Of a stretch of 64,000 bases of DNA, positions 36,088 to 45,798 are shown piece after piece. The stretch covers positions 3,410,001-3,474,000 of the forward strand of contig NZ_CP159826.1 of assembly GCF_047729875.1 (NCBI RefSeq). Direction: 5' to 3'. How positions within the stretch are numbered: the stretch's first letter is position 1; every line of letters begins with the position of its first letter. Made by a program: the position numbers and the translations under genes. Source of the DNA: Marimicrobium sp913061115. Lineage in GTDB: Bacteria; Pseudomonadota; Gammaproteobacteria; Pseudomonadales; Halieaceae. The notes beneath the pieces were generated by a model, which saw nothing but the letters and a program-made list of their open reading frames with translations, had not been told where the DNA came from and did not search any database.

Positions 36088-37167
36088 ATGAAAAGACGCC
36101 ATCAGTTCCTAGCGTTTGCGCTGCTACTCCAAATCCCGCTATTTGCCTATCCAATTTTGCGGCTCTGTCAGTGGTTGCGCATGGACAGTGTGCAAACTGC
36201 AGCTGTGTTCCTGCCACTGTTCTTTAGTCAAATCGTGGCGAGGCTCTACCTACAGCACGCAAGCCACGGTCCGATGTTTTGGCTGCGGCGTGGTGCAGAT
36301 TTGTGGCTGGGCATCAGTCCTTTATTATTGTGCATGCTGGTGGCCACAGAACTTCCGGTCGCACTGGGCTGGATAGCCGAATATACCGCCGCTCAGGCGC
36401 TGGTTTGTTTGGCTTTTGCGCTAACGGCATACAGCGTTTTTAACGCCTACTCACCTTCTGTGGTGGAGATAAAGCTATCCAGCACAAAGGTTACCTCTAC
36501 TTTACGATTCGCGCAGATCACTGATGTGCATATTGGTTCTCGCACTAGCGCTTTCTTAAGTCGTGTCATGCAAAAGGTTAATCGACTAGATATCGATTTT
36601 CTATGTATCACTGGCGATTTTATCGATGCTACTGGGGTTAGTGAGCAAGCATTGTCAGCCTTGCGCAGCTGTCGCGTGCCTATGTATTTTAGCATAGGCA
36701 ATCACGAGCGCTACGAGGACCTTGACGCTATTTTGCAGCGTCTTAACAGACTAGGCGTCAGGGTTCTGCGCTCGCGTACCACCACGCATGGCGAGGTCCA
36801 ATTGATTGGCATAGATGACGCAGATAACCCGTCACAGGTCCAGCGGGAATTGGCAACACTGGATATCGACCCTAAACGGTTTGTACTCCTTCTGTATCAC
36901 CGCCCACGCGGACTCAGGGCCGCAGCTGAAGCCGGGGTAGACCTGATGATTTCTGGTCACACCCATAACGGACAGATAGTGCCGTTTAACTTTGTAGTAG
37001 GCCGAGTATTTAAGAAAACCGTTGGCCTGTTCCAGGAGGGTATGACGCGGCTGTATGTCTCTCCAGGAACGGGCACTTGGGGCCCGGTGATGCGCCTGGG
37101 CAGTCGGGGCGAGGTGACTTTATTCGAGATACGACCGCTCACACAGTCGATTAACGTTGCACCATGA
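36088..37167 (+). CDS. membrane-anchored metallophosphoesterase (YkuE-like)
   Basis: A 359-residue protein. Four N-terminal membrane helices (to ~residue 125) anchor a calcineurin-like phosphoesterase domain (~145-350). Metal-binding motifs are ITDVHIGS (~149), TGDFID (~174), GNHERYED (~206), and SGHTHNGQ (~290). Homologues such as YkuE and LpxH-like enzymes act on phospholipids or lipid-linked phosphates near the membrane; the exact substrate is not clear. It lies 43 bases before the methyltransferase gene on the same strand. Confidence 0.9.
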   Translation: MKRRHQFLAFALLLQIPLFAYPILRLCQWLRMDSVQTAAVFLPLFFSQIVARLYLQHASHGPMFWLRRGADLWLGISPLLLCMLVATELPVALGWIAEYTAAQALVCLAFALTAYSVFNAYSPSVVEIKLSSTKVTSTLRFAQITDVHIGSRTSAFLSRVMQKVNRLDIDFLCITGDFIDATGVSEQALSALRSCRVPMYFSIGNHERYEDLDAILQRLNRLGVRVLRSRTTTHGEVQLIGIDDADNPSQVQRELATLDIDPKRFVLLLYHRPRGLRAAAEAGVDLMISGHTHNGQIVPFNFVVGRVFKKTVGLFQEGMTRLYVSPGTGTWGPVMRLGSRGEVTLFEIRPLTQSINVAP

Positions 37168-37210
37168 GTAGCGGCACCCTGTCCACCCAGCTCATTCGAG
37201 AAAGAGCCAT

Positions 37211-37843
37211 ATGTCAAAAACGTTAAACGATAAAAAGTTGGCCGAGATCGTCAACCTCACGCTATCGCATTACGAGGATAATGCATTGTCGTTTCGGGAG
37301 GGGACAAAAGATCACGATGTAAGCCAAAACTACGATAATTTTTTGGCCCCGTTTGAAGCAACACGGAAACTGGATATTTTAGACTTTGGCTGCGGCCCTG
37401 GCAGAGACCTCGCCTATTTTAAATCCTTGGGCCACCGAGCCGTGGGGCTTGACGGGAGCTTCGCTTTTTGCTCGATGGCGCAGGAAAAGACCGGCTGCCC
37501 CGTTCTGCATCAATCATTCCTAGCGCTTGATCTCCAAGAGACAAGGTTTGATGGCATCTTCGCAAATGCGTCTTTATTTCATATTCCGAGGCAGGAATTT
37601 CCGCGTGTTTTACGACAACTACACAGTGCTCTGCGACCAGGCGGAATTCTATTTTCCTCCAATCCCCGCGGTAGTGGTGAAGACTTCTCTGGTGAACGTT
37701 ACGGCCACTTTATGGAATTCGGCGTCTCCAGCACCTATCTAGAGGATGCAGGCTTTAAGGTTATCGACCATTATTATCGTCCACCTGGTATGCCATGTGC
37801 CGCACAACCATGGCTTGCCATAGTGAGTCAAAAGTCTAGCTGA
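37211..37843 (+). CDS. class I SAM-dependent methyltransferase
   Basis: A 210-residue Rossmann-fold methyltransferase. The SAM-binding motif I is ILDFGCGPGRDLAYF (~56-70), followed by the acidic strand VGLDGS (~79-84), and the later FDGIFANASLFHIP (~112-125) and LRPGGILFSS (~140) blocks. The acceptor is unknown. It has no membrane segment. The gene lies downstream of the phosphoesterase and is convergent with the hydroxylase gene. Confidence 0.88.
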   Translation: MSKTLNDKKLAEIVNLTLSHYEDNALSFREGTKDHDVSQNYDNFLAPFEATRKLDILDFGCGPGRDLAYFKSLGHRAVGLDGSFAFCSMAQEKTGCPVLHQSFLALDLQETRFDGIFANASLFHIPRQEFPRVLRQLHSALRPGGILFSSNPRGSGEDFSGERYGHFMEFGVSSTYLEDAGFKVIDHYYRPPGMPCAAQPWLAIVSQKSS

Positions 37844-37871
37844 TAACACTGTGTCCTCTGTGATCGCTGGT

Positions 37872-38942
37872 TTACGACTGCTCTCTTTCGGACCTGTGGC
37901 CCCTTGAAGCTCGGGGCTTTAGCATTTTGTACCAGTCACGAAAAGGCCCCGTCGTATTTTGCCAAAAGGTTTGATGCTCAGATTGAGAGTCCGGACCTAG
38001 ACCCCAGGGCGTGTATTCATCCACCTCCGGAATATACAAAGTGCCGAACATCCTGTCCCAGATACTGGTGAATACGGCCAGATTCTTATCGTGATGTTGC
38101 TGCAGGTAACTGTGATGGACATGGTGCATTACAGGACTTTGCAGCCATTTTGACAGCCATACTGGATAATGGAACTGCACATGGTAATGGCGAAATGATC
38201 CATTGAAGCCAAATAGCACGGCGAAAAAACCAAGATTAAGCAGGGTGGCTTCAGTAATTCCACCATTGAACAGGAAGCCAAATATTCCGGCTGCGAACCC
38301 GTAACTAACTGCGCCGCCAACAACCCAGATTGGGCCATCGATAAAATGCTCGCGATACCGTGTCAACGGCGTCAATACCTCAGCAGAATGGTGGATCTTA
38401 TGCAGTGCCCACAGGGCGGGCACCTTATGCATGGCATAGTGCGTAAGGAAGAAAACGAAGTCGTAGCACAGTAGCGTCACCAAGCTATACAGCAACATCC
38501 ATGCGAGGTTGGAATGTAGCTCCGGGGAGTTACCAAAAAGCCATTTCAGCGCGCTGATTACTGACTGTTCCGTCGCGGGGCCAACGGTGGCCAGTAGCGC
38601 TATCGCCCAAAATGGGTAAAAAATTCGTTCTGTTACCCACAACCAGACATCTACTCGAGCAGACGCATGAGTATAAATATCTTTGGGCAAGAGGAACTGA
38701 AGTAGGCCCGCTTTTCGGACTCGGCCATCAACGCCCTTTGATCCGTGGCCACCGCGAAGGAACCAAAGCAGGCCCGCGATAGCGAGCGTCAATAATACGA
38801 TCTCCCACTCAAGGTCCTGTGGAATATTGGTGGCCGCTGTATTCCAGACAAACTTCGCAACGGTCTGGCTCATTTGTGTAAACGGGCCAACAATATTGTC
38901 GGCGCCATTTGCGGTGTCAGTGTGTGTACTTACTAAAGACAT
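37872..38942 (-). CDS. fatty acid hydroxylase / sterol desaturase family protein
   Basis: A 356-residue integral-membrane di-iron oxygenase. The His boxes are HYAMHKV (~174), HKIHHSAE (~186) with a nearby REH, and VMHHVHHSYLQQHHDKN (~270-286), the pattern of the FA_hydroxylase superfamily. Six or so helices surround them. Family members hydroxylate or desaturate lipid chains, sterols or carotenoids; bacterial ones act on varied lipids. I use the ATG at 38942 (MSLVSTHTDT); a longer frame begins at 39038 but lacks a ribosome site. Confidence 0.9.
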   Translation of the reverse strand: MSLVSTHTDTANGADNIVGPFTQMSQTVAKFVWNTAATNIPQDLEWEIVLLTLAIAGLLWFLRGGHGSKGVDGRVRKAGLLQFLLPKDIYTHASARVDVWLWVTERIFYPFWAIALLATVGPATEQSVISALKWLFGNSPELHSNLAWMLLYSLVTLLCYDFVFFLTHYAMHKVPALWALHKIHHSAEVLTPLTRYREHFIDGPIWVVGGAVSYGFAAGIFGFLFNGGITEATLLNLGFFAVLFGFNGSFRHYHVQFHYPVWLSKWLQSPVMHHVHHSYLQQHHDKNLAVFTSIWDRMFGTLYIPEVDEYTPWGLGPDSQSEHQTFWQNTTGPFRDWYKMLKPRASRGHRSEREQS

Positions 38943-39144
38943 AGGCGCGGAAGACTTCTCAAATTCCTCAGAAACGACGGTGATTTTATCATCTTTGCAG
39001 AACAATACTCTATCAGCGCGATGTTTCCAAACGGGCATAAAAAAGCAGATCGATCAATGGCGCTATATAGGGGCTAGGCAAGTAAGCCGGCCATAGGCGA
39101 TACTAGAGTACAACCTGAACGGGTAGGTTTAGAGGGAGAGACAT

Positions 39145-39948
39145 ATGGATAAGGTACATTGGGAGTATCTGAGCCTGCACCGCGAAAACCGTGTGTTGGA
39201 AGTCACGTTTCGCTCCCCTAACAAGGTAAACAGCCTCAATAATGCTATGATGCGCGAGCTGACGCGTCTGGCACAGGAACTGCAGTTCGACAGCGAGCTT
39301 AATGTCATCATCCTAACCGGAGCTCAGGACATTTTTAGCGCTGGGATGGATCTTAATGATCCGGAAGCCGCCAATGCCGGCAATCTAACAGTGGCCCAAA
39401 GACGCCAGCTGGTCAAAGTTGGGCCCGCGATGTGCGCCGCATGGGAGGCTCTTGAACCAGTAACTATCGTCGCTATCGAAGGTTGGTGTATTGGTGGCGG
39501 CACTGCTCTGGCGGTTGCTTGCGACTGGCGCGTCGCGGCTGACAACGCCTCTTTCTACGTGCCGGAGCTCAAGCTGGGCATGAACATGAGTTGGCAGAGC
39601 GTGCCTCGCTTCACTCACCTGATCGGGCCGGCAAAGACCAAACAGTTACTGATCCTCGCCGAGCCACTGGATGCTGCCACTGCAGAGCGGTGGGGATTGT
39701 TAGACTACGTTTGCGCGCCTGGTCAGGCATTGAGCCGCGCTCGCGAACTTGCGGCCCAGGTCGCCGCTATGCCGCCGGTGCCCGTACGCATGGCCAAGAG
39801 AGCGATAAATGCCAGTGCGACGGCCCTGGACAGTGCTGTCAGTTTTATGGACGCCGACCAATTTTTGCTCACCCAAGACACAGAAGATGCTTTGGAGGGC
39901 GCAACAGCCTTTCTTAAAAAACGGCCGCCTCAGTTCACAGGCAACTAA
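39145..39948 (+). CDS. enoyl-CoA hydratase/isomerase family protein
   Basis: A 267-residue crotonase. The oxyanion-hole block IEGWCIGGGTALAVACDWR (~112-130) and VPELKLG (~140-146) are clear. The second catalytic Glu of enoyl-CoA hydratase is present (in PELKLG), but the position of the first is Ala, so it may be an isomerase, hydrolase or specialised hydratase. A strong GGGAGAG site precedes the ATG. It opens a co-directional run leading through the Atu-like genes, and the next crotonase follows after 27 bases. Confidence 0.9.
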   Translation: MDKVHWEYLSLHRENRVLEVTFRSPNKVNSLNNAMMRELTRLAQELQFDSELNVIILTGAQDIFSAGMDLNDPEAANAGNLTVAQRRQLVKVGPAMCAAWEALEPVTIVAIEGWCIGGGTALAVACDWRVAADNASFYVPELKLGMNMSWQSVPRFTHLIGPAKTKQLLILAEPLDAATAERWGLLDYVCAPGQALSRARELAAQVAAMPPVPVRMAKRAINASATALDSAVSFMDADQFLLTQDTEDALEGATAFLKKRPPQFTGN

Positions 39949-39975
39949 CCTGTCAGTCAGTAATCGGAGAACGAG

Positions 39976-40851
39976 ATGTCCTACAATACACTGCGGTATG
40001 AGACCGCAGATTGCATTCTCACCCTTACACTTAACCGCCCTGAGCATCTTAATGCATTCACAGTTGAGATGGGGCATGAACTCATCGAGGCTTTTAATCG
40101 CGCTAGTAGTGATGACGATGTGCGCGCGATAGTTGTGACTGGACAAGGTAAGGCTTTCTGCGCAGGCATGGATCTGTCGGTGGACGGCAATGTATTCGGC
40201 CTTAACGAGGCGCTAACGCCCACCATGGAAGACATGGACAAGCGCCTGGATGACCCTGAGATAGTTGCAGGTGTGCGCGACCTCGGAGGCCGGGTCACGC
40301 TGGCAATCTATGATTGCAACAAGCCGGTGATCGCGGCGATCAACGGCGCGGCGGTTGGCATCGGCGCCACCATGACCTGCGCCATGGATATACGTCTGGC
40401 GGCGGAGCACGCTCGTATCGGTTTCGTCTTTAACAAAATAGGTATTACGCCAGAGGCCTGCTCTAGTTGGTTTCTGCCGCGCATTGTGGGCATCTCACAG
40501 GCACTAGAATGGGTTTACAGCGCAGATGTCTTGAAAGCCGAGCAGGCGCTGGCCGGAAAGTTTTTAAAAGCAGTCGTGCCAGCAGATCAGCTACTGGAAG
40601 AAGCTTACAGCATCGCGCGACGTATCGCCCAGCATAGTCCGGTGGCGATCGCGCTGACGCGCCAAATGATGTACCGAAATGCAGCGCAACCGCACCCCGT
40701 TGAGGCTCACAAGGTAGATTCACTTGCGATTTTCTACACCAGTTTAAACAGCGGCAAGGAGGGGGTACAATCGTTCCTGGAAAAACGCCCGGCTAACTTT
40801 ACCCAACGTACATCTACTGACATGCCACCTTTTTATCCCTGGTGGGAATGA
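39976..40851 (+). CDS. enoyl-CoA hydratase/isomerase family protein, ECI-like catalytic Glu
   Basis: A 291-residue crotonase with the block INGAAVGIGATMTCAMDIR (~117-135). Both Glu residues of the hydratase are replaced (by Thr and Asn), while GITPEACSSWFLPRIVG (~156-172) resembles the PEGCSS segment of Delta3-Delta2 enoyl-CoA isomerases, where the Glu is catalytic. This suggests shifting a double bond rather than adding water. A GGAGAACGAG site precedes the ATG. It is likely co-transcribed with the preceding crotonase. Confidence 0.9.
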   Translation: MSYNTLRYETADCILTLTLNRPEHLNAFTVEMGHELIEAFNRASSDDDVRAIVVTGQGKAFCAGMDLSVDGNVFGLNEALTPTMEDMDKRLDDPEIVAGVRDLGGRVTLAIYDCNKPVIAAINGAAVGIGATMTCAMDIRLAAEHARIGFVFNKIGITPEACSSWFLPRIVGISQALEWVYSADVLKAEQALAGKFLKAVVPADQLLEEAYSIARRIAQHSPVAIALTRQMMYRNAAQPHPVEAHKVDSLAIFYTSLNSGKEGVQSFLEKRPANFTQRTSTDMPPFYPWWE

Positions 40852-40985
40852 ATCGAAACGCAGGGAAGTATCATCAGGCCCTGCACCCGCGCCGAACTCT
40901 CGAGTCTCATCAATGGAGCACCTCCACGATAATTCATTGCTGCTAATTTGAGCGTGGTAGGCTGTAGCCCCCTTTGGAGTCACCC

Positions 40986-42206
40986 ATGCGACCACGGTTA
41001 GCATTTGCTTTTATCTTTTTCACGGTACTGCTGGATGCAATTGGGCTTGGCATCATTATGCCGGTTGTCCCGCATCTCATTATGGATATCTCCGGGGGCT
41101 CGCTGACCAACGCCGCGCGCACCGGCGGCTTTTTGATGTTCGCGTTTGCTAGTATGCAGTTTATTGCCTCCCCGTTACTGGGCAATCTGTCGGACCGCTT
41201 TGGACGTCGCCCTGTATTGTTATACTCGTTGCTGGCAATGGCCCTTAACTATCTGCTCATGGGTTGGGCCCCGACACTATTCTGGCTTTTTGTGGGTCGC
41301 ATTATTGGCGGCGTGTCTGCCTCTACCTATGGAACTGCCAATGCCTATGTGGCAGACACCTTCCCAGCCCACAAACGCGCCCAATACTTTGCGCTATTGG
41401 GCGCGGCCTTTGGTGCTGGGTTTATTCTTGGTCCTGCTATCGGTGGATTTTTAGGGGAATACGGGGCCCGCACACCTTTTTACGCCGCCGCAGGCTTAAC
41501 GTTTATTAATATTATCTACGGCTACTTCGTATTACCGGAGTCACTGAAAAACGCTGACCGTCGGCCGTTTCAATTGTCGCGGGCCCACCCGCTGGCAGCC
41601 ATTAATCAACTGCGACAATACCCAGTGGTGATTTCGCTCGTGCTGGTCTATTTCTTTTACCAACTGGGCCACTTTGCGCTCCCCAGTGTGTGGGCATTTT
41701 TTACCATTGAAAAATTTGGATGGTCACCCCGCGACATTGGTTTCTCATTAAGTGCTATCGGCGTGGCAATGATCTTCGTGCAGGCCTACCTTATCCGCTT
41801 AGTATTACCCAGATGGGGCCCCACCAAAACCGCCGTCGTGGGATTAATAGCAACGGCCTTGAGCTTCATCGGCTACGCCTTCGTCCCTTATGGATGGATG
41901 ATGTACCCAATAATAGCGATAAGCGCGCTGCAAGGATTTGTGGCTCCATCCGTACAAAGCATCATGTCAGCACGAATCCCCGCCAACGCACAGGGCGAGC
42001 TACAAGGCGCGATTGGCAGCATGAGCGGCCTAGTGGCCATCCTCAGCCCACCGGTTATGACCCAACTCTTCGCCTACTTCAGCTCTAGTCAAGCTCCTAC
42101 CTATTTTCCCGGTGCGCCTTTTTTTGTGGCTGCTATTCTTACACTGTTGGCGTTGGTCGTGCTATTGCGCTCGGTCGCGCTCGGTCGAGGGTCACACGAA
42201 AGCTAG
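40986..42206 (+). CDS. MFS transporter, TCR/Tet-like family
   Basis: A 406-residue, twelve-helix major-facilitator protein. The N-terminus LDAIGLGIIMPVVPHL (~16-31) and loop 2-3 motif GNLSDRFGRRPVLL (~67-80) match the tetracycline-resistance/TCR family of drug:H+ antiporters. The second conserved loop motif is present near FGAGFILGPAIGG (~142-154). In this setting it may export or import a terpenoid-type compound or acid rather than an antibiotic. A GGAG site seven bases upstream fixes ATG 40986. It sits between the crotonases and atuA. Confidence 0.9.
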   Translation: MRPRLAFAFIFFTVLLDAIGLGIIMPVVPHLIMDISGGSLTNAARTGGFLMFAFASMQFIASPLLGNLSDRFGRRPVLLYSLLAMALNYLLMGWAPTLFWLFVGRIIGGVSASTYGTANAYVADTFPAHKRAQYFALLGAAFGAGFILGPAIGGFLGEYGARTPFYAAAGLTFINIIYGYFVLPESLKNADRRPFQLSRAHPLAAINQLRQYPVVISLVLVYFFYQLGHFALPSVWAFFTIEKFGWSPRDIGFSLSAIGVAMIFVQAYLIRLVLPRWGPTKTAVVGLIATALSFIGYAFVPYGWMMYPIIAISALQGFVAPSVQSIMSARIPANAQGELQGAIGSMSGLVAILSPPVMTQLFAYFSSSQAPTYFPGAPFFVAAILTLLALVVLLRSVALGRGSHES

Positions 42207-42349
42207 AGCATAATAACCGCCAATGACGTGAGCACATAGCGCTGCAGTAGTTGGCGCAAAGTCCCATGCAGATGTCATCCAATCCCATGTGCTGGACTAG
42301 CTGATCGAGTACCATATTGCGTCATACGCGCTTAGACAGGATCTACGAT

Positions 42350-44155
42350 ATGACAGACACGGTATTGCGCATTGGCGGCGCCAGTGGTTTCTGGGGTGAT
42401 GCTGCTCGAGCCACGCCTCAATTATTAAGTGTTGTGGGCCTTGATTATATCGTTTACGACTATCTTGCTGAGATCACCATGTCCATCATGGCCCGGGCTA
42501 GAGCCAAAGATGAACTCAAAGGCTACGCACCAGACTTTGTCAGCGCGGCCATGAAACCAAACCTCTCAGTAATCGCCGAGCGCGGCATCAAGGTCATCTC
42601 CAATGCGGGCGGCGTCAATCCCGAGGCTTGCGCTGGAGCGCTGCGCCAGATCATCGCCGAACAGGGGCTGAGCCTCACTGTGGCCTGCGTGGTGGGTGAT
42701 GACCTGGTTGGCCGTAAGGAATCGCTGCAAACCTCTGGCATCACCGAGATGTTTTCTGGCACAGCCTTTCCGCCGAGTGAAAAAGTATTGAGTATCAATG
42801 CCTATCTGGGCGCCTTTCCGATAGCCCACGCTCTTGCATCAGGCGCCGATATTGTCGTGACCGGCCGCTGCGTTGATAGCGCCGTCACATTGGGCGCCTG
42901 CATTCACGCCTTTGGCTGGGGGCGCGATGATCTCGACCAACTGGCCATGGGTTCTCTGGCGGGTCATATCTTGGAATGCGGGCCGCAAGCCACCGGCGGC
43001 AATTTTACCGACTGGGAGCAGGTGCAAGGTCTGTCGGATATGGGCTATCCCGTCGCAGAAATCTCCTCTGACGGCAGTTTTGTCTGCACCAAGCCTGAAC
43101 ATACAGGCGGCCTGGTCTCCGTAGGTACAGTGAGCGAACAAATGTTGTACGAGATCGGCGACCCGCAAGCCTACATGCTACCCGACGTGGTCTGCGACTT
43201 CTCAACGGCACGGATCGAGCAGATTGGTGAAGACCGTGTGCAGGTGTCCGGCGCAAAAGGTCGAACGGCCCCCGACACCTACAAGGTCAGTGCAACCTAC
43301 GCCGATGAATTTCGCGGCGGTACCTATATGACTTTTTATGGCATCGATGCCAGTAGGAAGGCGCGCGCACTCGGTGAAGCGATATTCAAGGCGGCACGCA
43401 GAGTCTTCAGGAACGCAGGCCTAGCTGACTTCAGTGAGACCAGCATAGAGTTATTAGGCACAGAGACCCACTACGGCGCATTCAGTAAAGTGAAAAACAG
43501 TCGTGAAATTGTGATGAAAATTGCGGTGAAACACCCGGACATCGGAGGTATCGGTATTTTTCTTAAAGAAGCGGTAGGACTTGGACTGGCAACACCGCCG
43601 GGCCTTTCAGGCTTTGCCGGTAGTCGCCCTAGCCCCTCCCCTGTGGTGCGACTGTTTTCCTACACAGTGCCAAAGGCGCAGGTGCAGGTAAAGATACTGC
43701 TGGGCGATGAGGTCATCTCCTGCGATGAAGTCTACGGTGAAGTGCTGAACATCAAAGCCATTTCTCGTCCAAAAACGCCAACTGCTGATAGAAGTCTGCA
43801 GATGGTCAAGGTTCCGCTGATTGCGCTGGCCTGGGGTCGCAGTGGTGACAAAGGCGACAAAGCTAATATCGGCATCATAGCGCGCAAGCAAGAATACCTT
43901 CCTTACATCTGCGCTGCATTGACGGAGGCCATAGTGCGCAAACGCTTTGCACACTTTCTCAGCGACTCAAAAAAAGGGAACGTCGAGCGGTATTTGCTTC
44001 CGGCGTCCAACGCAATCAACTTCCTGCTACACGATGTGCTTGGAGGCGGGGGCGTGGCCAGTATCCGTAACGACGCACAAGGCAAGGGTTACGCACAGCT
44101 ACTTCTGTCCTGCCCGATATCCGTGCCAACCGCCATTGCAGAGACACTGTCATGA
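42350..44155 (+). CDS. atuA: AtuA family protein (DUF1446) with C-terminal AtuA-like domain
   Basis: A 601-residue cytoplasmic protein. The N-terminal ~440 residues are DUF1446 (IGGASGFWGDAARATPQL at ~7-24, KVISNAGGVNPEACA near 83). The C-terminal ~110 residues (opening LIALAWGRSGDKGDKANIGII) are the separate AtuA-like domain, here on one chain. AtuA is required for acyclic terpene utilisation in Pseudomonas, but its reaction is not established. AGGAT precedes ATG 42350. Its stop overlaps the carboxylase subunit start by four bases, so the genes are coupled. Confidence 0.88.
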   Translation: MTDTVLRIGGASGFWGDAARATPQLLSVVGLDYIVYDYLAEITMSIMARARAKDELKGYAPDFVSAAMKPNLSVIAERGIKVISNAGGVNPEACAGALRQIIAEQGLSLTVACVVGDDLVGRKESLQTSGITEMFSGTAFPPSEKVLSINAYLGAFPIAHALASGADIVVTGRCVDSAVTLGACIHAFGWGRDDLDQLAMGSLAGHILECGPQATGGNFTDWEQVQGLSDMGYPVAEISSDGSFVCTKPEHTGGLVSVGTVSEQMLYEIGDPQAYMLPDVVCDFSTARIEQIGEDRVQVSGAKGRTAPDTYKVSATYADEFRGGTYMTFYGIDASRKARALGEAIFKAARRVFRNAGLADFSETSIELLGTETHYGAFSKVKNSREIVMKIAVKHPDIGGIGIFLKEAVGLGLATPPGLSGFAGSRPSPSPVVRLFSYTVPKAQVQVKILLGDEVISCDEVYGEVLNIKAISRPKTPTADRSLQMVKVPLIALAWGRSGDKGDKANIGIIARKQEYLPYICAALTEAIVRKRFAHFLSDSKKGNVERYLLPASNAINFLLHDVLGGGGVASIRNDAQGKGYAQLLLSCPISVPTAIAETLS

Positions 44156-45774
44156 CGATTTTTAATTCAAAAATAAACGTCAATTCTGAAGGCTATGCGA
44201 AAAACCGCAGCGACATGCTCGCGCACATCAGCAGGCTGCAGGAGCTCAATGCGCGCGGCGCAATGATTTCCGAAAAACGTAGACCACGCTTTGAAGCGCG
44301 CGGACAATTGACACCCCGTGAGCGATTGGCGCGCCTACTAGACCCGGGCATGCCATTCCTGACGGTCGGCAATCTCGCCGGCTATCTGTTGGATAGTGAT
44401 GATCCAGATAAATCGATCGCCGGCTCCACTATTATTTCGGGCATCGGTTTTATCAGCGGTATACGCTGTATGGTCGTAGTCGATGACAGTGGCATTCAAG
44501 CCGGCTCCCTGACTGCCGCCGGCGGTTACCGCGTGCGCCGCTGCGAAGAAATCGCCCTGCAGCAAAAGCTACCCTTCGTGCATCTCGTTGAAAGCGCAGG
44601 GGGAGACCTCCTAAACTACACTGTAGAGGGGTTTTCCCTTGGTGGAATGCTGTTTGGCAATCTGGCCAAGCTAAGCAAGGCAGGCATTCCTGTTATATCC
44701 ATTCTGCACGGCTCCTCCACTGCCGGAGGGGCTTACATGCCCGGTCTCAGCGACTACGTTATTGCGGTAAAAAATAATGGCCGCGCTTTCCTGGCCGGCC
44801 CCCCTCTGCTAAAAGCTGCAACGGGTGAAATTGCGACGGAGGAAGAGTTGGGTGGCGCCGAAATGCACGCCTCTGTTTCCGGCCTTGCGGAATACCTGGC
44901 AGAGAATGACGGTCAGGCTGTACAGATGTGCCGGGAGCTGATGCACCGGCTACAATGGAATAAAGACTGCGCCTCACCCAAGCGACGCAGTTATCGAGAA
45001 CCGCTATACGACAGCGATGAGCTAGCGGGCGTCATCCCCTGCGATTATCGCAACCCCTATGACATGCGTGAACTGGTGGCCCGGATAGTTGACGGCTCAG
45101 ACTTTATGGACTTTAAATCTCGCTACGGTCCCGCGACCGTTTGCATTCAGGCAGACATCTACGGACTGCCCTGCGGCATTCTCGGCAACAACGGCCCTAT
45201 CGACCCCGAGGGCGCCACCAAGGCGACGCAGTTCCTGCAACTGTGCGACCAGTCGAATATTCCCGTACTATTCCTGCAGAACACCACTGGCTATATTGTA
45301 GGCACCAAGTCAGAACGCGCAGGCATGATTAAGCACGGTTCGAAAATGATTCAGGCGGTGCGCAATCTAGAGGTCCCGCGCATTACGATGATGACCGGTG
45401 CCAGCTTCGGTGCTGGAAACTACGGTATGTGCGGCCGCCATTTTGACCCCGACTTCCTGTACACCTTTCCTAATGCACGCACCGGCGTTATGGGCGGCGA
45501 ACAAGCGGCAAAAACAATGTCCGAAGTGGCGCGCAGTAAGGCCGCTGCGCTAGGGGTGGATGTTGATGAAACCGCATTATCAAAGCAAGAGGCTTATCTC
45601 GCCAATATGTTCGACAGCCAGTCTAGCGCCTACTATACCTCGGGCCACCTGTTGGACGACGGCATGATAGATCCGCGTGATGCACGCAAGACGCTCGGCT
45701 TTCTGTTGGAAACTGTATGGGAAACTCGTCACCGCATCGTACGACCAAACAGCTTTGGCATCGCGCGAATGTAA
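44152..45774 (+). CDS. atuC: acyl-CoA carboxylase carboxyltransferase (beta) subunit, geranyl-CoA carboxylase-like
   Basis: A 540-residue carboxyltransferase with two crotonase-like halves: FVHLVESAGGDLL (~141-153), HGSSTAGGAYMPGLSDYVI (~184-202) in the first, and FLQNTTGYIVGTKSERAG (~377-394) with TGASFGAGNYGMCGR in the second. These match methylcrotonyl/geranyl-CoA carboxylase beta chains. It transfers carboxyl from biotin to the gamma-methyl of a branched enoyl-CoA. Partner: the biotin-carrying subunit encoded at 46624. Context with atuA and an AtuE-like hydratase favours a geranyl-type substrate over methylcrotonyl-CoA, but leucine-type activity cannot be excluded. Confidence 0.92.
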   Translation: MTIFNSKINVNSEGYAKNRSDMLAHISRLQELNARGAMISEKRRPRFEARGQLTPRERLARLLDPGMPFLTVGNLAGYLLDSDDPDKSIAGSTIISGIGFISGIRCMVVVDDSGIQAGSLTAAGGYRVRRCEEIALQQKLPFVHLVESAGGDLLNYTVEGFSLGGMLFGNLAKLSKAGIPVISILHGSSTAGGAYMPGLSDYVIAVKNNGRAFLAGPPLLKAATGEIATEEELGGAEMHASVSGLAEYLAENDGQAVQMCRELMHRLQWNKDCASPKRRSYREPLYDSDELAGVIPCDYRNPYDMRELVARIVDGSDFMDFKSRYGPATVCIQADIYGLPCGILGNNGPIDPEGATKATQFLQLCDQSNIPVLFLQNTTGYIVGTKSERAGMIKHGSKMIQAVRNLEVPRITMMTGASFGAGNYGMCGRHFDPDFLYTFPNARTGVMGGEQAAKTMSEVARSKAAALGVDVDETALSKQEAYLANMFDSQSSAYYTSGHLLDDGMIDPRDARKTLGFLLETVWETRHRIVRPNSFGIARM

Positions 45775-45798
45775 TCACGATATTTGGAGGTACCAAAC

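Noticed and set aside
35914..36102. 62-codon minus-strand frame upstream of the phosphoesterase gene
   Set aside because: It overlaps the start of the opposite-strand gene, has no ribosome site and resembles no family.
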